The notes under the pieces: model-generated | The model's database searches: none | Told to the model about the DNA's origin: nothing | What the model saw: the letters and a program-made list of their open reading frames with translations, nothing else | Shown: in pieces, positions 57,974 through 64,000 of the stretch | Layout: every line of letters starts with the position of its first letter | Numbering within the stretch: the first letter of the stretch is position 1 | Assembly: GCA_002070415.1 (NCBI GenBank) | Contig: MWDF01000009.1 | Span: forward strand, 1 to 64,000 | DNA from: Firmicutes bacterium ADurb.Bin153 | Lineage (GTDB): Bacteria; Bacillota; DTU025; MWDF01 | Reading direction: 5' to 3' | DNA length: 64,000 bases | Position numbers and translations under genes: made by a program

Positions 57974-58546
57974 GTGAAGAAACTGGTTGAGTTGAGCGTA
58001 GAGGATTTCCTGGAAGCGCTGTCTTCCGATTGCCCCACACCGGGCGGGGGGAGCGTGGCGGCCTTGGAGGGTGCGTTCGCCTCGGCCCTGGTAGAGATGG
58101 TGGCAAGGCTTACCATCGGAAAAGAGAAGTACAAGGAGCACGAAGAGCTGATGAAATCGGCCCTCGAGGAGGCATACAGGCTCAGGGCGCAGCTTACTGA
58201 ACTGATAGACATGGATACTGAAGCCTACGACAACGTCACGTCGGCCTACAAGCTCCCCAAGGGCACCCCCGAGGAGAAGGCGGACAGGGCCTCGGCCATA
58301 CAGCACGCCCTCAAGATGGCCACGAACATCCCCCTGGAGACCATGCAGAAGGCCTCTTCGTGCCTTGAGCTCATCGGGAGGATGAAGGGCAAGGTGAACG
58401 TGAACTGCGCGAGCGACCTCGAGGTCGCAGAGCTCAGCGCGAACGCGTCGATGAAGGGCGCCTGGCAGAACGTGCTGATAAACCTGGAAGGCATCAAGGA
58501 CGAGGAGTTCGTGGAGAAGACGAGGCGTCAGTGCGCAATCAGATAG
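57974..58546 (+). CDS. Formiminotetrahydrofolate cyclodeaminase (FtcD C-terminal type)
   Basis: A 190-residue all-helical enzyme that turns 5-formiminotetrahydrofolate into methenyl-tetrahydrofolate and ammonia. The family starts with VEDFLEALSSDCPTPGGGSVAALEGAFASALVEMV, as here, and ends with a four-helix bundle. The formiminotransferase half of FtcD is not in the operon, although HutI makes its substrate. The GTG start has GGAGG seven bases before it. It is the last gene of the hut operon and a strong terminator follows. Confidence 0.92.
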   Translation: MKKLVELSVEDFLEALSSDCPTPGGGSVAALEGAFASALVEMVARLTIGKEKYKEHEELMKSALEEAYRLRAQLTELIDMDTEAYDNVTSAYKLPKGTPEEKADRASAIQHALKMATNIPLETMQKASSCLELIGRMKGKVNVNCASDLEVAELSANASMKGAWQNVLINLEGIKDEEFVEKTRRQCAIR

Positions 58547-58596
58547 ACCGCTGACCTGCCGGAATCTTCTCGATGATGATGAATATCCATGGATAG

Positions 58597-58634
58597 GACG
58601 GTATGCGCTGCATATGCGCATACCGTCTTTTCTT
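58597..58634 (+). terminator. Terminator of the hut operon
   Basis: Perfect 11-bp stem GACGGTATGCG (58597-58607) / CGCATACCGTC (58617-58627), followed by TTTTCTTG. Confidence 0.9.
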
Positions 58635-58665
58635 GTGCACGTCAGGACTTGATCGGATTCATCGT

Positions 58666-58694
58666 TTGACACAGACTGCTGACAAGGATATATT
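58666..58694 (+). promoter_or_regulatory. GntR gene promoter
   Basis: TTGACA (58666-58671), a 17-base spacer and TATATT (58689-58694) form a near-consensus promoter 69 bases before the GntR start. Confidence 0.85.
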
Positions 58695-58731
58695 GTAGGT
58701 GATATATCATTGATACACCACCGGTATATCC
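58686..58731. promoter_or_regulatory. Candidate GntR/FCD operator region
   Basis: A perfect palindrome TGATATATCA (58700-58709) sits at the expected transcription start. It is flanked by GGATATA at the -10 box (58686-58692) and an opposed TATATCC farther on (58725-58731). This suits autoregulation by the next gene. Confidence 0.55.
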
Positions 58732-58762
58732 CATTCGGTCGGATCGGAAAGCGAGGGGCGGC

Positions 58763-59398
58763 ATGGAATACAACTCGCTCAGCGAAAAGGCGTACTGCCT
58801 AATCAAGGACAAGATACTAACCTTCGAGAAGGGCCAGTACATAAGCATGAGGGAGATGTCCTCCCAGCTAGGCATAAGCTACACGCCCGTGCGCGAGGCG
58901 TTCCAGAAGCTCAAGGGCGAAGGCCTGCTGGACCTTGAGCCGAATGTGGGCTACTTCGTGCCCAAACTGGATATTAAGGACCTGATGCAGATATACGAGG
59001 CGAGGGAGTGCATCGAGAGGTTCGTCTTCGAGAAAGCGTTCGACTTCCTCACCAGGGAGGACATCGACGCCCTCAAGGACAGCGTGAGGAAACAGGCCCT
59101 GCACCTTTCGGACCGGGACATCAAGGAGTACTTGAAGGAAGACGAGCGCTACCACATGGTCTTCTTTAAGGCGGCCAACAATCCTTACCTTACCGAGCTG
59201 GTAAGGTCGATCCGCGCCAAGTACCTGGTCTGCTCGAAGAGGATCAGGCACGGAAGCGACGTGGCGCTCGAAGAGCACATCAAGATCATAGATCTCATCG
59301 AAAAGGGCGAGAAACTGGAAGCGGCAGAACTCATGCAAAGACACGTCACCCAGGCGAAGCTGCGCATGATGGAAGGGTACATCGCCTATAACGGATGA
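58763..59398 (+). CDS. GntR family regulator, FCD subfamily
   Basis: A 211-residue regulator. The N-terminal winged helix (ISMREMSSQLGISYTPVREAFQKLKGEGLLDLEPNVGYFV) binds DNA, and the C-terminal FCD helical domain binds a carboxylate or sugar acid, often through a metal (ERYHMVFFKAANNPYL and LEEHIKIIDLIEKGE carry the typical His and acidic residues). It stands behind its own promoter and dyad, and before an RraA-Ldh2-AOR-SDR set, which it probably controls in response to a hydroxy-acid substrate. ATG 58763 has GAGGGG upstream. Confidence 0.92.
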   Translation: MEYNSLSEKAYCLIKDKILTFEKGQYISMREMSSQLGISYTPVREAFQKLKGEGLLDLEPNVGYFVPKLDIKDLMQIYEARECIERFVFEKAFDFLTREDIDALKDSVRKQALHLSDRDIKEYLKEDERYHMVFFKAANNPYLTELVRSIRAKYLVCSKRIRHGSDVALEEHIKIIDLIEKGEKLEAAELMQRHVTQAKLRMMEGYIAYNG

Positions 59399-59605
59399 CC
59401 GGCCCTGCACCAACCAAGGGCGTACGAAACGGCCGGTCGGGCACTGCATACAACATAAGAACGGTCTAGCGCTCGGATACGTCCGGGACGAGGCTACCGG
59501 CGTGGACAGACGATGCGGGACATAACGGAATCACTGCTGCCAGCCCTTGTTTGGTTTGCTGCTCATGTTTTATTGGAGTGAAGCGACGAAAGGGGACCAA
59601 AGTAC

Positions 59606-60277
59606 ATGATTCATGTCCGTACGAGGATCGAAAGGCCACAAGATGAAGTCATCTCATCCTTCCGAAGCATCCCTTCAGCCACAATACACGAAGCGGGAGG
59701 CCGTATAGGATTCATAGACCCTGCCATAAAACCGATAGCGAAAGGAATGAGGATATGCGGTCCCGCCTTCACGGTGCAGTGCGCGCCGGGAGACAACCTC
59801 ATGCTGCACAAGGCGCTAGAGAGGGCGCTTCCCGGTGATGTCATAGTCGCCTCGGTGGGCGGAGGGTACGGCTACGGCTATTTCGGCGGCCTGATGGCGG
59901 TCTCGGCGATGGCAAGGAAGGTAGGAGGCCTTGCCATAGACGGCTGCGTAAGGGATAGCGAGGAGATGGTCCGCATGGGTTTCAGCGTCTTCAGCAGGGG
60001 CACGGCGATAAGGGGCACCGTCAAAGGCACGCTGGGGCTGGTCAATTACCCCGTCGTTTTCGGAGGCCTCATGGTGAACCCGGGCGATCTGATCGTCGGT
60101 GACGACGACGGCCTGGTGGCCGTCCCTCTCGCGGATGTGGGGGATGTGCTGGAACGGTCTGTGAAGCGCACGGAAAACGAGGTCCAGAAGGCGAAGGCGC
60201 TGGCTACTGGCGTCTCCAGCGTATCCTACAACAAGCTGGACGCCGTCTTCGAGGCCCTGGGCCTGGTGGAGGAATAG
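59606..60277 (+). CDS. RraA/HMG-aldolase family protein
   Basis: A 223-residue protein of the RraA-like family, which includes 4-hydroxy-4-methyl-2-oxoglutarate aldolase and oxaloacetate decarboxylase. The active-site blocks PGDNLMLHKALERALPGDVIV, GGLAIDGCVRDSEEM (Arg and Asp for the oxo-acid and metal) and VGDDDGLVAVP are complete, which argues for a true enzyme rather than the RNase regulator. It probably splits or decarboxylates a branched or hydroxy 2-oxo-acid. It is the first of four tightly placed catabolic genes after the GntR regulator (2 bases to the next). Confidence 0.86.
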   Translation: MIHVRTRIERPQDEVISSFRSIPSATIHEAGGRIGFIDPAIKPIAKGMRICGPAFTVQCAPGDNLMLHKALERALPGDVIVASVGGGYGYGYFGGLMAVSAMARKVGGLAIDGCVRDSEEMVRMGFSVFSRGTAIRGTVKGTLGLVNYPVVFGGLMVNPGDLIVGDDDGLVAVPLADVGDVLERSVKRTENEVQKAKALATGVSSVSYNKLDAVFEALGLVEE

Positions 60278-60279
60278 CG

Positions 60280-61329
60280 ATGAAGATAGATCCCATCAAG
60301 CTGGGCAAGGCGGCCGCGGCGATCCTGGTCGGCCTAGGAGAGGACCCCGAGGATTCCCTTAGGGCGGCCGAATGCCTCGTATACGCGGACATGACCGGCA
60401 TATCCACACACGGCACCTACCTCATGAAGACCGTATACGAAAGGGCGAAGGCCGGGATGCTCAACCTGCCGACGGGAGCGAGGCTGGTCTCCGATTCTGC
60501 GGCTACGGCGATCGTGGACGGAAACAACGGCCTGGGGCCCGTCGCCGGCACACTTGCCATGGATACGGCCGTCAAGAAGGCCAGGGACTTCGGAGTGGGC
60601 GTGGTCCTCGTGAGGAACACGAACAACGTGGGATGCCTGGGATACTATACGAAACTGGCCGCGAAAGCGGGCATGGTGGGCCTTATGGCGTGCAACGCCA
60701 ACGCCTCGATGGCACCCTGGGGAGGGGCACAGGCCTACTTCGGCACCAATCCGATCTCGCTTTCGGTGCCGGTAGAGAAGGGCCATCCGGTGGTGCTCGA
60801 CATGGCTTCCAGCATCGTGGCAAGGGGCAAGATAAGGAAGGCGTCGCGCGAGAAGGCGAGGATCCCCGAGGGTTGGGCCCTTAACAGGGAAGGAAGGCCC
60901 ACCACGGATCCTGACGAGGCGCTGGGAGGGACGTTGCTCCCGATCGGAGGGCCCAAGGGCTCGGGCCTTGCGATGGTAGTGGACCTGGTCGCCGGGATGC
61001 TCTCGGGGGCAAGCTACGGCCCGTCTGTGAGGAGCTTCCACAGCCTGGACGGTCCCACCGGCGTAGGCACAGCGTTCCTTGCGATGGACCCGGCAAGGTT
61101 CATGGACCCCAGTGAGTACAAGGGCCTTGTGGACGCATATATAGAGGATATGAAGGGGACGAGGAGGGCCGCGGGGTTTTCCTCGATCTTCTCGCCGGGC
61201 GAGATAGAGGCGGAGAGATGGGAAAGCTCGCGGGTTTCAGGCGTGGAGCTTGACGATCCGGCAGTCTCGACCCTTAACGGGCTCCTCGCCCAAGTCGGCT
61301 CAAACATCCTCCTTGGAGGTCTTGATTAA
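60280..61329 (+). CDS. Malate/L-lactate (Ldh2 type) dehydrogenase
   Basis: A 349-residue NAD(P)-dependent oxidoreductase of the Ldh2/MDH2 family (the YlbC, AllD and ComC group), which oxidises 2-hydroxy acids. MTGISTHGTYL holds the catalytic His, and VRNTNNVGCLGYYTKLAAKAGM and MAPWGGAQAYFGTNPIS are standard, as is LPIGGPKGSGLAMVVDLVAGML at the C-terminal side. The substrate could be malate, lactate, ureidoglycolate or sulfolactate. It starts two bases after the RraA-like stop and shares one base with the AOR start. GGAGG is upstream. Confidence 0.9.
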   Translation: MKIDPIKLGKAAAAILVGLGEDPEDSLRAAECLVYADMTGISTHGTYLMKTVYERAKAGMLNLPTGARLVSDSAATAIVDGNNGLGPVAGTLAMDTAVKKARDFGVGVVLVRNTNNVGCLGYYTKLAAKAGMVGLMACNANASMAPWGGAQAYFGTNPISLSVPVEKGHPVVLDMASSIVARGKIRKASREKARIPEGWALNREGRPTTDPDEALGGTLLPIGGPKGSGLAMVVDLVAGMLSGASYGPSVRSFHSLDGPTGVGTAFLAMDPARFMDPSEYKGLVDAYIEDMKGTRRAAGFSSIFSPGEIEAERWESSRVSGVELDDPAVSTLNGLLAQVGSNILLGGLD

Positions 61330-63059
61330 TGGACTGGATCATCAGGGTCGATACGAGAACGGGGAACGTAAGGAAGGAAAGGGCCACCTCCGAGGAGCTG
61401 GGCTGGGGAGGGCGCCTCCTTGTAGCCAAGGTGCTGCTAAGAGAGGTGCCGCCTACGTGCGAACCACTCGGAAGGCACAACAAGCTGCTGTTCGCCTGCG
61501 GCCTTCTCGCGGACGCCCCGATAACGACGACCGGCCAGCTGTCCGTAGGCGGCAAGAGCCCCCTCACCGGAGGCGTAAAGGAGAGCAACGTAGGGGGCTT
61601 CGCGGGAAAAAGGCTAGCCAGGCTGGGCGTAAGGGCCCTCATCCTGGAAGATTCACCCAAGCTGCCCTCATGCAGGACGCTATACGTCTCCACCGGCAAG
61701 GTGGAACTAGTCGACGCGCCAGAGCTGAGGCGACTCTGGGTTGGGGACACTTTCAAGGCGCTAAGGACCAGGTACGGCAAGGCGGCGGGTTTGATAGCGA
61801 TCGGCCCCGCAGGCGAGATGCTGATGTACGGCGCTGGTGTTGCGGTCTCCGACGACGAGGACGTGCAGGTCAGGTACGCGGCAAGAGGCGGCCTGGGCGC
61901 GCTGATGGGCTCGAAGGGCATAAAGGCCGTCGTGATAGACGACAGCGGGGCCGAACCGCCCGCGTTCGCGGACAGGGAACTGTTGATGAGAGGCGCCCGG
62001 GCCCTTGTGGACGGCCTGATGTCGGACCCGAAGACGGAGAACAGGCACATGTACGGCACCCCGGCGATCCTTGATCTGGCAAACCGGTCGGGGCTTCTGC
62101 CGACGAGGAACTTCAGCTCCGGCTCCTTCGAGCATGCCGATTCGATAAACGGCGAGTACGTAAGGAAGAGCATAGCCAAGAGGGGCGGCGAGGGCAGGTC
62201 GGGCACTGGGTGCGTGGCAGGATGCGCCATAAGGTGCAGCAACGTCTGGCCCGACAGGACGGGCAGGAAGATAGTCGCCTCGGTCCAGTACGAGAACATC
62301 GCCCTTCTAGGTTCCAACTGCGGAATCGGCGATATGGACCGCATAGCCGAGATGAACGACCTGTGCAACCAGGTCGGAGTCGACGCGATAGAGACCGGGG
62401 CGGCAATAGCGGTCGCCATGGAAGCCGGCGTCATCGGCTTCGGTGACTCGGAAGGGGCGAAGGGCCTCATCAGGCAGATAGGCGAGGGCACATACCTCGG
62501 GCGCATCCTCGGCAACGGGGTGGTCGTGACCGGAAGGCTCCTGGGAGTCCGCCGCGTGCCGGCGGTGAAGGGCCAGGCCATACCCGGATACGATCCCAGG
62601 GCCCTGAAGGGCAACGGCGTGACATACGTCACCTCCCCGATGGGCGCGGACCACACGGCCGGCAACGCGTTCGAGACGCTTAACACCATAAAGCCGACAG
62701 GCAGGGAGAAGCAGGTGGAGTCCTCGCGCATGCTGCAAGTAAGGGCGGCGATGCTGGATTCGCTGGGCCTTTGCCTGTTCACGAGGCCGCCGATCAGGAA
62801 GAACCCCAAGATGCTTCTGGACATGCTGAAGGGCAGGTACGGAAGGGGTTATACGATAGGCGACGCAAGGAGGATCGGAGAGGACTGCCTCGACACCGAA
62901 AGGGAGTTCAACAAGAGGGCCGGCGTGGACGAGAGGCTGCGTCCAATGCCGGAGTTCATGCAGGAGGAGGCGCTTCCTCCCACAGGCGCCGTGTTCGACA
63001 TACCCATGGAGGAAATGACCGGGGTATGGGATGTGAAGCTCAGCGAGGACGACATATAG
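61329..63059 (+). CDS. Aldehyde:ferredoxin oxidoreductase (tungsten/molybdenum) family protein
   Basis: A 576-residue AOR-family enzyme that oxidises aldehydes to acids with ferredoxin, using a pterin-bound tungsten and a 4Fe-4S cluster. The N-terminal half has the pterin-binding LTGGVKESNVGGFAGKRLARLG and YAARGGLGALMGSKGIKA. The cluster cysteines are in GTGCVAGCAIRCSNVW (from about residue 295) with a last one in DSLGLCLFTR. The cofactor loop AVKGQAIPGYDPRALKG is also present. It lies between an Ldh2-type dehydrogenase and an SDR, so it probably handles the aldehyde made in the same pathway. The start overlaps the previous stop by one base. Confidence 0.93.
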   Translation: MDWIIRVDTRTGNVRKERATSEELGWGGRLLVAKVLLREVPPTCEPLGRHNKLLFACGLLADAPITTTGQLSVGGKSPLTGGVKESNVGGFAGKRLARLGVRALILEDSPKLPSCRTLYVSTGKVELVDAPELRRLWVGDTFKALRTRYGKAAGLIAIGPAGEMLMYGAGVAVSDDEDVQVRYAARGGLGALMGSKGIKAVVIDDSGAEPPAFADRELLMRGARALVDGLMSDPKTENRHMYGTPAILDLANRSGLLPTRNFSSGSFEHADSINGEYVRKSIAKRGGEGRSGTGCVAGCAIRCSNVWPDRTGRKIVASVQYENIALLGSNCGIGDMDRIAEMNDLCNQVGVDAIETGAAIAVAMEAGVIGFGDSEGAKGLIRQIGEGTYLGRILGNGVVVTGRLLGVRRVPAVKGQAIPGYDPRALKGNGVTYVTSPMGADHTAGNAFETLNTIKPTGREKQVESSRMLQVRAAMLDSLGLCLFTRPPIRKNPKMLLDMLKGRYGRGYTIGDARRIGEDCLDTEREFNKRAGVDERLRPMPEFMQEEALPPTGAVFDIPMEEMTGVWDVKLSEDDI

Positions 63060-63094
63060 GCGCTTTCCAACTATCCGGGAAGGGCGGTGGATCG

Positions 63095-63844
63095 ATGGAG
63101 CTGAAGGACAAGGTGGTAATAGTGACCGGTTCTGCGAAAGGGTTGGGAAAGGCGATAGCCGAGAAGTGCTTCGCCGAGGGCGCGAAGCTCGCCCTGTGGG
63201 ACATCGCCATCGACGGGGTGCGCGAAGTGGCCGTCAAGCTCGACAAGGACGGCAAAAGGGCTAAAGCCTACGAAGTGGAGATCACGGACGAGGAGTCGGT
63301 CGGAAAAGCTATGCGAGATACCGTCGACGATTTTGGCAGGGTGGACGTGCTAGTGAACAACGCGGGGATATCTCAGCACAAGACGATCGACCAGATGACG
63401 CTCGAGATCTTCGAACGTGTCATGAAAGTCAACGTAACGGGCACGTTCCTGTGCTCAAAGGCGGCCGCCGAGGTCATGAAAGGCCAGAAGTACGGCAAGA
63501 TCGTGAACATATCCTCTCTCGGGGCGAGGACGGGAAGGCCCGGGGTAGGCGTCAACTACGCCGCGTCCAAGGCCGCGGTAATCGGCATGACCCAGACCCT
63601 TGCCCGTGAACTTGGACCCAGCGGCATCTACGTCAACTGCATATGCCCGGGCCCTATACTCACCGAGCAGACGAGACAGTACCCGCCCGAGGTGTTCGCG
63701 ACCTGGAATGCGGGCAGGGCGATAATAAAGGACGGCCTCCCGGAGGACGTGGCGGATGCCGTGGTGTTCCTGGCGTCTGAGAGGTCGGCATGGGTTACGG
63801 GAATAACCCTCGACGTAAACGGAGGGATCCTGATACGAGGATAG
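63095..63844 (+). CDS. Short-chain dehydrogenase/reductase (FabG-like)
   Basis: A 249-residue SDR. The NAD(P) motif is GSAKGLGKAIA, with NNAGIS after, the catalytic Ser in NISSLGARTG and the YxxxK pair in NYAASKAAVIGM. The Asp in LWDIAIDG after the second strand suggests NAD. It resembles 3-oxoacyl-ACP reductases, but the operon of catabolic oxidoreductases makes a hydroxy-acid or sugar-acid substrate more likely. ATG 63095 has GGGCGG upstream, 35 bases after AOR. The next gene starts 33 bases downstream. Confidence 0.9.
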   Translation: MELKDKVVIVTGSAKGLGKAIAEKCFAEGAKLALWDIAIDGVREVAVKLDKDGKRAKAYEVEITDEESVGKAMRDTVDDFGRVDVLVNNAGISQHKTIDQMTLEIFERVMKVNVTGTFLCSKAAAEVMKGQKYGKIVNISSLGARTGRPGVGVNYAASKAAVIGMTQTLARELGPSGIYVNCICPGPILTEQTRQYPPEVFATWNAGRAIIKDGLPEDVADAVVFLASERSAWVTGITLDVNGGILIRG

Positions 63845-63877
63845 GCGCTTTGATAAAAAGCATATAGGAGGCAAAGG

Positions 63878-64000
63878 ATGAGCGGCCTGAAAGTAGTCGA
63901 CATTAAGGACGTGGAGGGGATACTTAGGGATCCTCCTAGGAAATCCTGGATCCTGGTTTCGGAGAAGACCGTAGGGGCGAAGAACCTGGCTATGGGCGTG
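63878..64000 (+). CDS. Partial gene at the right edge, possibly a cupin protein
   Basis: Only 41 residues are visible. It starts MSGLKVVDIKDVEG and continues with RKSWILVSEKTVGAKNLAMGV. A short strand-rich start of this kind is seen in small cupin proteins, but the visible part does not include any metal-site His, so this is a guess. ATG 63878 has AGGAGG upstream, and the gene is almost certainly the sixth in the GntR-controlled cluster. Confidence 0.45.
   Translation, partial: MSGLKVVDIKDVEGILRDPPRKSWILVSEKTVGAKNLAMGV

Noticed and set aside
1-64000. tRNA, rRNA, CRISPR arrays, insertion sequences and prophage genes
   Set aside because: I looked for cloverleaf TPsiC-like blocks, regularly spaced repeats, transposase or integrase motifs and flanking target repeats and saw none. 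Short tRNA genes could still be missed without a dedicated scan.

Overview
The window looks like chromosomal DNA of a strictly anaerobic, amino-acid-fermenting, Gram-negative-type bacterium, most likely a member of the Synergistota. This is an inference from gene content and style. The DNA is GC-rich, uses AGG for arginine and ATA for isoleucine very often, and uses TTG and GTG starts with strong GGAGG ribosome binding sites. It carries several secreted C69 dipeptidases, a histidine-degradation operon, a biotin-domain-free oxaloacetate decarboxylase alpha subunit, an aldehyde:ferredoxin oxidoreductase and poly-gamma-glutamate genes. I see no rRNA, tRNA, CRISPR array, insertion sequence or phage gene.

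Layout. 0-13.5 kb is mixed housekeeping and cell-surface DNA: a PadR regulator, a GyrI-like protein with an Fpg/Nei-like glycosylase, a small secreted protein, a highly structured RNA-like element in front of rsgA, an RCC1-repeat lipoprotein, a DUF4097 adhesin-like protein, a GNAT protein, DegV, an M48 peptidase, an ECF sigma/anti-sigma pair, and a PilT-type ATPase (interrupted by a one-base frameshift) with a membrane protein. 13.6-18.5 kb is an arsenic operon led by ArsR behind a near-consensus promoter and operator. It holds an ArsP-type permease, a ferredoxin-DUF2703 fusion, a membrane thioredoxin, CcdA, a small redox-disulfide protein and ACR3.

19-26 kb and 34-39 kb form a secreted peptidase zone: four C69 dipeptidases with signal peptides, an M14-like deacylase and a secreted M20 peptidase. 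One of these is the last gene of a leftward operon (about 26.0 to 20.8 kb) that encodes a periplasmic DUF6305-like protein, a 12-TM permease, a 57-residue membrane protein, the deacylase and a C69 enzyme. This is a plausible uptake system for peptides or N-acyl amino acids. Between the two parts lie pgsB-pgsC-pgsW with a Gx-transporter/NusG-II fusion (26.2-29.9 kb), an ABC exporter, an MFS transporter and a GNAT protein.

39.5-52 kb holds a DUF1576 membrane protein beside the oxaloacetate decarboxylase alpha subunit, a glycine C-acetyltransferase/AONS-like enzyme, a rhomboid protease, an SbcD/SbcC-like pair, two tandem MFS paralogs and a QueG-like double-cluster ferredoxin protein. 53-58.5 kb is the hut operon (hutH, hutU, hutI, formiminotetrahydrofolate cyclodeaminase), which turns histidine into formiminoglutamate and feeds one-carbon and glutamate metabolism. 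From 58.7 kb to the right edge a GntR/FCD regulator precedes an RraA-like aldolase, an Ldh2-type dehydrogenase, an aldehyde:ferredoxin oxidoreductase, an SDR and the start of one more gene. This looks like a catabolic operon for an unidentified hydroxy- or oxo-acid.

Convergent genes are nearly always separated by GC-rich hairpins, and the operons are tight, with many ATGA overlaps. Promoters are called only where both boxes, or an extended -10, are clear.
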